Below are positions 9,360-18,168 of a stretch of 64,000 bases of DNA, piece by piece. The stretch is from JADJLQ01 sp044227925 (GTDB taxonomy: Bacteria > Bacteroidota > Bacteroidia > Chitinophagales > Saprospiraceae). Under the pieces are notes generated by a model. It was not told where the DNA came from. It saw only the letters and a list, made by a program, of their open reading frames with translations, and searched no databases. A program made the position numbers and the translations under genes. The DNA is taken from assembly GCA_044227925.1 (NCBI GenBank), contig JBGAVW010000022.1, forward strand, positions 4,815 through 68,814. Reading direction: 5' to 3'. Numbering within the stretch: the first letter of the stretch is position 1; each line of letters begins with the position of its first letter.

Positions 9360-11036
9360 TTACCTGTTGATCACATTCTTAAACCTCGGCCTCTTTGGTG
9401 TCAGATCACCCAATCGTTCTTTTTTCTTCTCCTCATAATCACTGAAGTTGCCTTCAAAGAATACCACTTGACCATCATCTTCAAAAGAAAGAATATGAGT
9501 AGCCAATCGATCTATAAACCATCTGTCGTGTGAGATCACCATCACTGCACCGGCAAAATGTTCAATGGCTTCTTCCAATGCACGCAATGTATTTACATCT
9601 ATATCGTTTGTAGGCTCATCCAACAAAAGCATATTGCCACCGTCTTTCAGAGTCATGGCCAGGTGCAATCGGTTACGCTCTCCTCCGGATAATACACCTA
9701 CTTTTTTTTGCTGATCGCTTCCTGTAAAATTAAATCGTGCTAAATAGGATCTGGCATTGATCTCTGTCTTGCCTATCAATATAATATCATTACCGCCACT
9801 CACCACATCATAGATTGATTTTTCAGGATCAAGATCTTTATGAGTTTGATCTACATACGATAAATGTACAGTTTCGCCAATGGTTACTTTGCCACTATCC
9901 GGCTTTTCCAGGCCCATAATGATTCTGAATAAAGTAGATTTTCCTACTCCATTGGGTCCAATGATACCTACAATACCGTTTTTAGGGACGGAAAAAGTGA
10001 GATTTTCGAAAAGCAACCTGTCGCCAAATGATTTGCTCAGGCCCTGCGCTTCAATCACTACATCGCCTAATCTTGGTCCGGGAGGAATGTATAATTCTAG
10101 TGTGGCTTCTTTTTCTTTTACCTCTTCGCTTAATATCTTATCGTACGCATTTAGACGGGCTTTCCCTTTTGATTGCCTGGCCTTGGGTGACATGCGCACC
10201 CACTCCAACTCACGCTCCAGTGTTTTCTTTCTTTTGGTCTCTTGTTTTTCTTCCATTTCAAGTCGCTTGGACTTTTGCTCCAGCCAGCTACTATAATTTC
10301 CTTTATATGGAATACCCTCGCCACGGTCGAGCTCCAGGATCCAGGCGGCTGCGTTGTCCAGGAAGTATCTATCGTGCGTAACGGCTATTACTGTACCCGG
10401 GAAGTTTTGTAGATATTGCTCCAACCAGAGTACCGACTCTGCATCAAGGTGGTTAGTAGGCTCATCCAATAGCAGGATATCCGGATTGCTCAGTAATAAT
10501 CTGCAAAGGGCCACCCGTCTTCTTTCTCCACCGGATAATACTTTGATTAACTGGTTTTCTTCCGGGCATCTTAGCGCTTCCATGGCCGTATTGAGCTTAT
10601 GATCGAGCTCCCATGCATTTTGCTGATCGAGCTTGTCCATGAGGTCAGCTTGCTTTTCGATGAGTTTGTTCATTTCATCATCATCCAGGGGTTCTGCCAG
10701 TTTATTGCAGACATCTTCATATTCTTTCATCAGGGCCACAAGTGCACCCACCCCTTCTTCCACTACTTGTCTTACTGTTTTTTCAGGATCAAGTTGCGGC
10801 TCTTGCTCTAATAATCCGATTTTATAGTCTTTGTCGAAAACTACTTTACCCTGGTAGTTTTGGTCAATACCTGCGATGATACGAAGCAGACTGGACTTAC
10901 CGGATCCATTCAGACCGAGTACACCTATCTTGGCTCCGTAATAAAAGCTGAGGTAAATATTTTTAAGTACTTGTTTATTGGGCGGGTATATTTTATTTAC
11001 CCCCTCCATTGAAAAAATGATCTTTTCTCCTGCCAT
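9360..11036 (-). CDS. ettA: energy-dependent translational throttle protein EttA (ABC-F)
   Basis: Cytoplasmic ABC-F ATPase that binds the ribosomal E site and gates the first steps of elongation according to ATP/ADP. It is 558 residues, close to E. coli EttA. Two ABC domains are visible: Walker A GLNGSGKSS with signature LSGGERRRVAL and LLLDEPTNHLD, then Walker A GPNGVGKST with LSGGERNRLHL and LLLDEPTNDID. The linker between them holds the arm/P-site tether with the basic RMSPKARQSKGKARL stretch. A TAnnTTTG element lies 23 bases before the ATG. It converges on susD and shares its terminator. Confidence 0.93.
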   Translation of the reverse strand: MAGEKIIFSMEGVNKIYPPNKQVLKNIYLSFYYGAKIGVLGLNGSGKSSLLRIIAGIDQNYQGKVVFDKDYKIGLLEQEPQLDPEKTVRQVVEEGVGALVALMKEYEDVCNKLAEPLDDDEMNKLIEKQADLMDKLDQQNAWELDHKLNTAMEALRCPEENQLIKVLSGGERRRVALCRLLLSNPDILLLDEPTNHLDAESVLWLEQYLQNFPGTVIAVTHDRYFLDNAAAWILELDRGEGIPYKGNYSSWLEQKSKRLEMEEKQETKRKKTLERELEWVRMSPKARQSKGKARLNAYDKILSEEVKEKEATLELYIPPGPRLGDVVIEAQGLSKSFGDRLLFENLTFSVPKNGIVGIIGPNGVGKSTLFRIIMGLEKPDSGKVTIGETVHLSYVDQTHKDLDPEKSIYDVVSGGNDIILIGKTEINARSYLARFNFTGSDQQKKVGVLSGGERNRLHLAMTLKDGGNMLLLDEPTNDIDVNTLRALEEAIEHFAGAVMVISHDRWFIDRLATHILSFEDDGQVVFFEGNFSDYEEKKKERLGDLTPKRPRFKNVINR

Positions 11037-11059
11037 ATAGATTGATGAAAATTGGGGTG

Positions 11060-11067
11060 CAAATATA
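11060..11067 (-). promoter_or_regulatory. -7 element TATATTTG for ettA
   Basis: Exact TAnnTTTG on the minus strand, ending 23 bases before the ettA ATG. Confidence 0.5.
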
Positions 11068-11311
11068 GGGAATCGAAGCCAGAAGAGACTTTATAATTAA
11101 AGGAAGTTAAAATGCACTGAAGGCAAAGCCAAAATTCATTTTGATTTATTTCTTACAAATTACTTTAGGATTGATACTTGAAAGGATATAACTACCACAA
11201 TATTTTTTTGAATCAGCTCTTTGTATATACTTCTACTAATTTTTCCAATATGGGTTGTTTCTATTCTAATTATTAATATGCGGATTTACCCAGATTAAAT
11301 ACAAATATTCC

Positions 11312-11319
11312 TATTTTCG
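11312..11319 (+). promoter_or_regulatory. -7-like element TATTTTCG for glgE
   Basis: One base from TAnnTTTG, ending 23 bases before the glgE ATG. The same TATTTTCG octamer precedes the acetyltransferase at 41884. Confidence 0.35.
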
Positions 11320-11342
11320 CTCCAGATCAATACTATTTAAGA

Positions 11343-13292
11343 ATGAATGTAAATGGGCAAAGTCGTGTATACGCAGCTGTATTGTCACCTGTAGTTGATG
11401 GCGGACAATATTCTATAAGAAGGGTAGTGGGGCAATCTGTAAAAGTAGAAGCGCAGGTATTATGCGATGGGCATGATGTGATTCAGGCCGCATTGCAATT
11501 CAGGCATACCTCCCAATCTAAATGGAATGAGCATAGAATCTGGAGTCATGCTGAAGACCGATGGGACGGGAAATTTACGGTAGACAAACAAGGTGACTGG
11601 GAATACAGAGTGGCAGGCTGGGTAGACCATGGTCTGAGCTGGCGTGAAGGATTACAGAAAAAAGCATATGACGGCCAGTATGTAAAGACAGAGCTGGCCG
11701 ATGGTATACCCATATTTGAAGCCATTATGAAACATTACCCTGAGCATAAACAGGCTATAGAACTACTAAAAAATTTAATCAGCCTGATAGAGGATGAATC
11801 TAAATACGAAGATGCTGTACGGTCCGCTCTCAGTAATGATATTTTGCATATACTCTATACTTGTCCCGAAAAGAAATTTATAAGCCATAGTAAATCCTAC
11901 CCATTGTATGTAGATCGGAAGAGAGCATTATTCAGTGCCTGGTATGAATTTTTCCCAAGGTCAGCATCCGAAGTGCCAGGCCAGCACGGCACCTTTAAAG
12001 ATTGCGAAAAACTGTTGCCAAGGGTGAAAGAAATGGGTTTTGATGTATTGTATTTCCCCCCCATCCATCCAATAGGGGAGGTGAACAGAAAAGGAAAAAA
12101 CAACGCTACCGTAGCTGAAGAAGGAGATGTAGGATCTCCCTGGGGAATTGGTTCTAAATTTGGTGGGCATGATGCCGTACATCCTGATTTGGGTACATTA
12201 GATGAGTATACATCATTAATTACGAAAGCTAAAGATTTAGGTATTGATATAGCTCTTGATTTTGCATTACAATGTGCTCCCGACCACCCCTGGGTAAAAG
12301 AACATCCATCCTGGTTTAAATGGCGCAGCGATGGAACGGTACAGTATGCTGAGAATCCACCCAAAAAATACCAGGATATACTTCCAATTTATTTTGAAAC
12401 AGAAGATTGGCGCGCATTATGGACCGAAATATACAGAGTAGTAAAATACTGGTGTGAACAGGGGGTAACCATTTTCAGGGTGGACAATCCGCACACCAAG
12501 CCATTTGCATTTTGGGAATGGCTCATAGCGGAAATAAAAAAGGACTACCCGGATATTATATTTTTATCGGAAGCATTTACCCGATCCGCGTTGATGTATC
12601 ATTTGGGAAAAATCGGTTTTACTCAAAGCTATAACTATTTTCCCTGGAAAAACTCCAAGCAGGAATTGATTGGATATATGGACGAACTTACCCGGGGAAG
12701 TACTGGCGAAATATTCCGGCCAAATTTTTGGCCCAATACACCTGATATCAATACATTCCCTATGCAATCTGCCAATCAGGCACTCTTTATGATCCGTACT
12801 TTTCTGGCTGCAACACTGAGCAGCAGCTATGGCATGTATGGTCCCGCCTGGGAAATGATGATACGGGATGCCATGCCAGGTAAAGAAGAGTATTACCGAT
12901 CAGAAAAATATGAGATCTACCATTGGGACTGGAATAAGAAAAATTCAATCACTATGCTGATCACCATGCTTAATAAAATCCGCAATGCGCATCCTGCTTT
13001 TTATGAAACCAATAACTGGGAAAATATAAACATTCAGAATGAACAGATGATTGCATATTACAAACAATCGGAAGATGGTTCGGATAAGATCTTATGTGTA
13101 GTGAGTCTGCATCCCTATGAAAAACAGTCGGCTTCGCTCCAGGCTCCACTTCATAGAATCGGAGTACATGCAGGTCAACAGTTTGTGGTGAATGATCTCA
13201 TCAGTGGTAATTCGTGGATATGGAATCAGGAGTGGAACTATGTGGCATTGGATCCAGGGCTGCCATTTCATCTATTTCATGTAAAGGCGTAG
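11343..13292 (+). CDS. glgE: alpha-1,4-glucan:maltose-1-phosphate maltosyltransferase
   Basis: Cytoplasmic GH13_3 enzyme that extends alpha-1,4-glucan using maltose 1-phosphate. It is 649 residues, the usual size. The N-terminal beta-sandwich (about 1-115) is followed by the helical insert and the TIM barrel starting near YEFFPRS. GGHDAVHPDLGT (274-285) is a GlgE signature. TIFRVDNPHTKP places the nucleophile Asp at 381, and FLSEAFTR places the acid/base Glu at 410. ENPPKKYQDILP is also family-typical. The usual partners treS, pep2/mak and glgB are absent from the neighbourhood, so it appears as a single-gene unit. Confidence 0.95.
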   Translation: MNVNGQSRVYAAVLSPVVDGGQYSIRRVVGQSVKVEAQVLCDGHDVIQAALQFRHTSQSKWNEHRIWSHAEDRWDGKFTVDKQGDWEYRVAGWVDHGLSWREGLQKKAYDGQYVKTELADGIPIFEAIMKHYPEHKQAIELLKNLISLIEDESKYEDAVRSALSNDILHILYTCPEKKFISHSKSYPLYVDRKRALFSAWYEFFPRSASEVPGQHGTFKDCEKLLPRVKEMGFDVLYFPPIHPIGEVNRKGKNNATVAEEGDVGSPWGIGSKFGGHDAVHPDLGTLDEYTSLITKAKDLGIDIALDFALQCAPDHPWVKEHPSWFKWRSDGTVQYAENPPKKYQDILPIYFETEDWRALWTEIYRVVKYWCEQGVTIFRVDNPHTKPFAFWEWLIAEIKKDYPDIIFLSEAFTRSALMYHLGKIGFTQSYNYFPWKNSKQELIGYMDELTRGSTGEIFRPNFWPNTPDINTFPMQSANQALFMIRTFLAATLSSSYGMYGPAWEMMIRDAMPGKEEYYRSEKYEIYHWDWNKKNSITMLITMLNKIRNAHPAFYETNNWENINIQNEQMIAYYKQSEDGSDKILCVVSLHPYEKQSASLQAPLHRIGVHAGQQFVVNDLISGNSWIWNQEWNYVALDPGLPFHLFHVKA

Positions 13293-13487
13293 AGAAATCT
13301 AATTTAGTTTACTTCAGAAAGACTTTACTTCAAATCCTGATCTGTCCAGGATTCAAATCCGCAGGCTATTTGCTTGCACTAGTGTAAGAATTGGTTCCCG
13401 AAAATTGCTTTATGCTGTGAATTGAATTTTGATAACATTTTAAGTAGGAATATTTTGGGTCTGGGTTTTTCGATAGATTTTATTTAA

Positions 13488-14264
13488 TTACTCACTGAAA
13501 AGCCTTATGGTATAATCCAATAATTCAATTCCACCACCATCACCATGTCCTGGTATCACTATTCGCAATTTGGAATGTTTGGCTTTTAGCTTTTTTACAG
13601 TCGTGGGCCAGGCCGAGAGATTTACATCCCCGAGGTAACCTTTGCTAGCATTCATTTCTTTGATCAGGCAGCCGCCAAATAGAGCCTCATCTGCCGGAAA
13701 ATACGCCACGACATTATCTTTTGTATGTCCCTGCCCATGATACTCGAGATATACCTTTTTATCTGCTAATTTTATTTTGTGGTTTTTATCAAATGCAACA
13801 AATGGTTTTGAATACGATTTGCCAGTTGTTTTTAATAAATCTATAGTTTGATCGTGAGCGATGACAGGAATATTTTTTTGAATGAACTTTTCAATACCCG
13901 CTACACAATCTTCGTGAAAATGGGTAGGTACAATTGCTTTAATTTTTACATTTAATGTGGATGAGAGAAATTCAATTAACTCCATAGTACTGGAATCATT
14001 TGCTGGTGTATCAAAAATGGCAGCTTCGTTTTTATTGATTACAATCATGCCATTACAAGGTACCCGGCCAAAATCATTGGTTTGCAGATAGGATAAATGA
14101 GCATACACGTGATCGGATAGACGATAAATGGACAAGTGATTGGATGTATATAGTAATGTGCTATCTATTTTGGGAATAGCTGATCCCTCCGCCATTTTTG
14201 GAATGATAATAGAAAAAGTCAATAATAGAAACTGGATAACTATTCTTTTTTTTATATATGTCAT
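13488..14264 (-). CDS. subclass B1 metallo-beta-lactamase
   Basis: Periplasmic di-zinc hydrolase, 258 residues with a signal peptide in the first 26. Every B1 ligand is visible: THFHEDC gives H115, H117 and D119; GQGHTKDN gives H180; GGCLIKE gives C199 plus the substrate-carboxylate-binding Lys202; PGHGD gives H240. The GDVNLSAWP segment matches the B1 loop that follows the Lys. B2 enzymes would have Asn at the first His, and B3 enzymes lack the Cys, so B1 is well supported. Known B1 enzymes hydrolyse most beta-lactams including carbapenems; activity here is inferred. It follows the toroid protein by 22 bases, probably as one transcript. Confidence 0.9.
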   Translation of the reverse strand: MTYIKKRIVIQFLLLTFSIIIPKMAEGSAIPKIDSTLLYTSNHLSIYRLSDHVYAHLSYLQTNDFGRVPCNGMIVINKNEAAIFDTPANDSSTMELIEFLSSTLNVKIKAIVPTHFHEDCVAGIEKFIQKNIPVIAHDQTIDLLKTTGKSYSKPFVAFDKNHKIKLADKKVYLEYHGQGHTKDNVVAYFPADEALFGGCLIKEMNASKGYLGDVNLSAWPTTVKKLKAKHSKLRIVIPGHGDGGGIELLDYTIRLFSE

Positions 14265-14286
14265 ATGCGAATTTATAATGGTTTAA

Positions 14287-15216
14287 TTACGAATAATTTT
14301 TCAATATCCTTAATGCTCTAAGAGTATTCCATCGGCTTGGTTTACCTTTTTTTTCCATTTCAAAATACGTTTTACCGGGGTGGCTAGCCTCAAGAAGCCA
14401 ATATCCTTCTTTAGTTTTTTTACTTTGAAGTAATGCTAATGCATCGTCCATCCTTTTATCATAGGGTACATGGGCTGATAGAAAATAATCGAGTGATTTT
14501 AATATGTCGTAGTACCATCTGCCGGGATAATATAATTTCAGAAAATCAGATTTAATGATATTTCCGGTTTTGTCTGATTGATAAAGATGATGCATAAGAA
14601 TAAACTCCTGTGCATCCTTTTCGATTTGGTTTAATTCTGTCTTTCTGTGTTGGTACTTATTTCTTTTATATTCTTCGATCCCTTCCAATACGGATAGGGT
14701 AGTATGGAGAGAGCTGTGCATGGCTCCTGAAGTTTGAATACGGCAATTAAATCCCCCATCCTCCATTTTTTTTGTTATCAAAAAATCAACTACTGATTTT
14801 AACCGGCTTTCAGCAACTTGAAAATACGAAGCATAGTTTAGCACCATGCCATTTACGCATACATCGCATTTTTGAGCTTTACCAAATGGACCTATACCAC
14901 CATCAGGCCCTTTTTCATGAGTAAAAATAATGTCAAGGCAATCAACAATGGTTTTAATCCCAGGTAAAATATTCAGATACCTTAGGTCCAATAATGTATA
15001 ATGACTTGATGTCCACTTTGGGTTATAAAATCCGGCCCCCCAGTGACCTGTTGGATTTCTACAGGATAGTAATTTTAATCCCCAACCTTCAGTGGATATT
15101 TTATTTCTAAGAGCGGGTTTTTCTTTTTCCAGCAAGTCACGATAGGTTTGATATTGTATTGAAACATCTCCTTCTAAAAGCCAGGATATGATTCGATCAT
15201 TTACTTGCGTATTCAA
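14287..15216 (-). CDS. alpha/alpha-toroid (prenyltransferase/squalene-oxidase repeat-like) protein
   Basis: A 309-residue protein without signal peptide or membrane segment. Repeated helical units containing GxW/GGF-type turns (GHWGAGFYNP, DGGIGPFG, EDGGFNCR, EGYWLLE) resemble the repeats of terpene-cyclase-like toroids. No DXDD or cyclase active-site motif is visible, so I would not call it a cyclase. It shows many Cys/His but no clear metal site. The start is TTG at 15216: an in-frame TAG lies five codons upstream and no ATG is available between them. It lies directly upstream of the B1 metallo-beta-lactamase gene on the same strand. Function unknown. Confidence 0.75.
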   Translation of the reverse strand: MNTQVNDRIISWLLEGDVSIQYQTYRDLLEKEKPALRNKISTEGWGLKLLSCRNPTGHWGAGFYNPKWTSSHYTLLDLRYLNILPGIKTIVDCLDIIFTHEKGPDGGIGPFGKAQKCDVCVNGMVLNYASYFQVAESRLKSVVDFLITKKMEDGGFNCRIQTSGAMHSSLHTTLSVLEGIEEYKRNKYQHRKTELNQIEKDAQEFILMHHLYQSDKTGNIIKSDFLKLYYPGRWYYDILKSLDYFLSAHVPYDKRMDDALALLQSKKTKEGYWLLEASHPGKTYFEMEKKGKPSRWNTLRALRILKNYS

Positions 15217-15273
15217 AAAAAAATGATCCTATCTCTTATTAAAAAACAATTTAAAAGACTTGATTTACCTTTT

Positions 15274-16143
15274 TTATTTTATTCCTAATCTTGCCTTTAA
15301 ATAATTTAGGGACATGCCATAAGCTTCTTTGGTCAAAGCCTCATCGTATTTTGGATTGCTTGGATTGGCAAATCCATGCACACCATTAAATATTTTATAC
15401 TCCAACGTTTTACCAGCTGTCTTCATATTGGCAGCGAATTCCTCGATCACTTCTTTGGATATACGGGTTTCGGTAGCAAACAGGCCCAACACATCGCTGC
15501 TCAGTGTTTTGAGTTTTTCTACATCTTTTACGGGCATGCCATAGTACATCACCGTGCCTACCGTATGAGTTCCACCCTGCAATCCGGATCGGAGCGACCA
15601 GCCACCTCCAAAGCACCAGCCCACATTTGCAATTTTGGCTTTAGCACCAGCATAAGCTACTCCTGCATTTACTATGGATTCGAGCCTGGTTTCTTTTACC
15701 TGTGATATAAATGAGCCTGCTTCTTTAGGATCTGCAGTAACTTTACCATCGTACATATCCAATGCAAGAACATTTACTTGTTCACCAAGATCATGATAGT
15801 AGGTATCCGATTCTTTTTTGATAAACTCATTCAAGCCCCACCATTCCTGGTATACAAACAACCATTTATCGCTAGGCTTTTTGGATTTGATAAAATAAGC
15901 ATTGGCGTCCATGCCATCTGAAACTTTTATTTTAATCATTTCCCCCATCGCTTTATAATCAATAGAGACAGGTGCAGGATGCAATGCCTGGAATGCAGGA
16001 TCAAGTGCAAACTGTTTCATGCCATCGGGTTCCGGCAGGCTATGGCATACCGTTACTTCTTGTGTAGCTGAAAAAGTATTTACACCAAAATAGGCCCAAA
16101 GACTCAATAAAATAAACTGAATAAGGAAAATAATTTTTAACAT
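15274..16143 (-). CDS. exported dienelactone-hydrolase-family protein
   Basis: An alpha/beta hydrolase of 289 residues with a signal peptide (first 26). The nucleophile motif is GWCFGGGWS (Cys as in dienelactone hydrolases), and the catalytic His lies in GVHGFANPS. The third member of the triad is not obvious: the segment where the acid normally sits reads GLFATETRIS, with Thr where I would expect Asp. It may use the neighbouring Glu. It is likely periplasmic with an ester or lactone substrate. It is on the same strand as the toroid/metallo-beta-lactamase pair, 57 bases upstream of it, so cotranscription is possible. Confidence 0.8.
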   Translation of the reverse strand: MLKIIFLIQFILLSLWAYFGVNTFSATQEVTVCHSLPEPDGMKQFALDPAFQALHPAPVSIDYKAMGEMIKIKVSDGMDANAYFIKSKKPSDKWLFVYQEWWGLNEFIKKESDTYYHDLGEQVNVLALDMYDGKVTADPKEAGSFISQVKETRLESIVNAGVAYAGAKAKIANVGWCFGGGWSLRSGLQGGTHTVGTVMYYGMPVKDVEKLKTLSSDVLGLFATETRISKEVIEEFAANMKTAGKTLEYKIFNGVHGFANPSNPKYDEALTKEAYGMSLNYLKARLGIK

Positions 16144-16368
16144 AATGGATAGTTATTTAGTAAGCAATACGCAAAAATGCAGATTTGTTTTTTATTTCGT
16201 GGTAAAATGTTTTTTCAGCTTCTCCCCACCTCAACAATCCAACGCTGCCCATTCAGCTAATTCTATTAGGTGTTACAAATCAATCCGTAAAAAACTTCAG
16301 CTGTGCTCAAGGAAGTGTAATAATTAATCGTACTTCATACAACATTGGAAATAGATAAGAAATACCCT

Positions 16369-18156
16369 TTACTCAATTTCTATTCCAATCTTCTTCATCA
16401 AAAAACTTGCATTGGCACTGGTATCCGTACCTGGCTTTATCTTATAATCAAATTTTAATTCGTCATTTTCTACATGTGAATCAAAATAATATGGTTTTAC
16501 CTGGTCGGGATATTCATTGCTAAAATGGTAAATCGTACTATCGTGCGAAGCTATAATGCCAACAGCATTTGCTTTTATCATTTGAGATACAAAAGCATTT
16601 ACTCCAAGTCTGCGGTCTTCGGCATTGGTGCCACGCAACATTTCATCTATTAAAAGTATTACTTTCTCATTGGCTTTGATGGCATCGATCATTTTCTTTA
16701 CTTTCTTCAGCTCCGCATAAAATGTAGAAGTCTCCTCTTGTAAATTATCTGATATTCGCATAGATGTAAGACATTGACATGGACTCCATATAAAGATTGC
16801 GGCACACACCGGGGAGCCCGCATTAGCTAATGCCATATTGGCCCCTACACTCCGTAGAAAAGTACTTTTCCCTGCCATATTGGATCCGGTGATCAGGGCA
16901 AGATGGTTTGGATGGCTTAGAGTAAAATTATTGGTGACTACTTTAGTGGAAGCGATGAGGGGATGACCCAGGTCTTTTGTTACAAGGGTAAACCATGCTG
17001 TATTGATTTCAGGATAGCACCAATCTGGTTTATTAAAAGCCAGGGTGGCGAAAGAAGAAAACATTTCAAACTTCGCCAATGAATCATACCAAAGATCAAT
17101 ATTCCCTCTCAGTGATTTTTTCCAATCATGTAATTCGATCATCAACCGGATATCCCACCAGGTGAAAAAATTAAGCGGGATGAAAACGACAATATTCATT
17201 CTGTAATCATACCTATTAAATATCGCGTTTAATTTTTTGATGGACTCACTGGCTATTTCCGGTATCAGCAGGTTGGATTTGATTTCATTTAAAAGAGGTG
17301 AATTGAATGTTTCAGATTCTATGCTCTCCAGGCAAGGGGATAAAGATTTGAGTTCTTCGTTTATATGATTTATTTGTTTAAAAATGCCAGCTGCCCTGGA
17401 AGCGAAAAAACCTTGTATTGCCAATATGAGCAAAACAGCAAGAGTGAACACTTGATCATGAATAAAATTAAATGCATATAATCCAACTAACAGTATAGAA
17501 AACAGAGGTAATACTTTTGAAAGCAGTGGATAGAAAACGGGTACAGAACCGGGTGTATTAACTTTTATCCAGCCCGATAGAAAATCTTTTGACCGTTGAC
17601 TGAGTGGTGATAAAGATTGAATAGCCCTGAAGGTAAGTATCCATTCCATTTTCTGACTTAGTTCTTGGATCGCTTCTTGTTTAGCCTTAATGTTTTCACC
17701 AGGGCTTGTTAAAGATCTGGCCATTTCTTTTTGACCCATATCGGAAATGGAACGATTGACAAATTGGAATAATGATCCTTTCCCTAATAGATCCAGGTCA
17801 TTGGATTCCATCCCCACCGCCTGGATTAATTTTTCACCATCGGGCTTATGTAAAAAATGATGATCCAGAGATTTGAGCTCTTCGCCTGTCAGCGAGTAAA
17901 GGTGTTGAAATAATTTTAGCTTTTGATCTGTAGCATCATTGTATCGTATTAAAAAAGTAAAAAGCAAAACAATAAAGAGCAACAAGGCAATCATCAGAAT
18001 TGCCTGCCCCCATAAAGCCCATATGCATAAGATGCCTGATATAAATACAATAAGCCGTAATCGGCTGATCCATTTACTTTTAGTTGAGAGCTCTTGAATG
18101 AGCTTAACCAGTGTATCCGATTTTTGATTGTAAAAATTACGAGGAAGAATTGACAA
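16369..18156 (-). CDS. membrane-anchored MutS-family ATPase
   Basis: A 595-residue protein with a MutS domain V ATPase at its C-terminus: Walker A TGSNMAGKST (423-432), the MutS-type SMRISDNLQEETSTFY, and Walker B VILLIDEMLRGTNAEDR (499-515). Two paired hydrophobic segments (about 32-70 and 215-250) predict membrane anchoring. The mismatch-recognition and connector domains of true MutS are missing. This architecture recurs in Bacteroidota, and its role is not established. The start is TTG at 18156, because an in-frame TAA lies just upstream and the next ATG is around residue 55. It lies 12 bases after the phosphoesterase gene, so the two form an operon. Confidence 0.85.
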   Translation of the reverse strand: MSILPRNFYNQKSDTLVKLIQELSTKSKWISRLRLIVFISGILCIWALWGQAILMIALLLFIVLLFTFLIRYNDATDQKLKLFQHLYSLTGEELKSLDHHFLHKPDGEKLIQAVGMESNDLDLLGKGSLFQFVNRSISDMGQKEMARSLTSPGENIKAKQEAIQELSQKMEWILTFRAIQSLSPLSQRSKDFLSGWIKVNTPGSVPVFYPLLSKVLPLFSILLVGLYAFNFIHDQVFTLAVLLILAIQGFFASRAAGIFKQINHINEELKSLSPCLESIESETFNSPLLNEIKSNLLIPEIASESIKKLNAIFNRYDYRMNIVVFIPLNFFTWWDIRLMIELHDWKKSLRGNIDLWYDSLAKFEMFSSFATLAFNKPDWCYPEINTAWFTLVTKDLGHPLIASTKVVTNNFTLSHPNHLALITGSNMAGKSTFLRSVGANMALANAGSPVCAAIFIWSPCQCLTSMRISDNLQEETSTFYAELKKVKKMIDAIKANEKVILLIDEMLRGTNAEDRRLGVNAFVSQMIKANAVGIIASHDSTIYHFSNEYPDQVKPYYFDSHVENDELKFDYKIKPGTDTSANASFLMKKIGIEIE

Positions 18157-18168
18157 ATGAATTGATTT

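Larger units (their letters stand above)
11037..11342. other. 306-base divergent intergenic region
   Basis: AT-rich spacer between the divergent ettA and glgE genes. It holds one -7 element near each gene. I see no coding frame, hairpin or repeat in the middle 240 bases. Confidence 0.6.

Noticed and set aside
13333..13353. Hairpin AATCCTG/CAGGATT and tRNA-like TTCAAAT downstream of glgE
   Set aside because: Seven-base stem with a 7-base loop but no T-tract; the TTCAAAT does not sit in a valid T-arm stem, so neither a confident terminator nor a tRNA.
16145..16327. 60-codon ORF between the dienelactone-hydrolase-like gene and the MutS-like gene
   Set aside because: Low-complexity, Cys/Ser/Phe-rich translation without family features; most likely noncoding.
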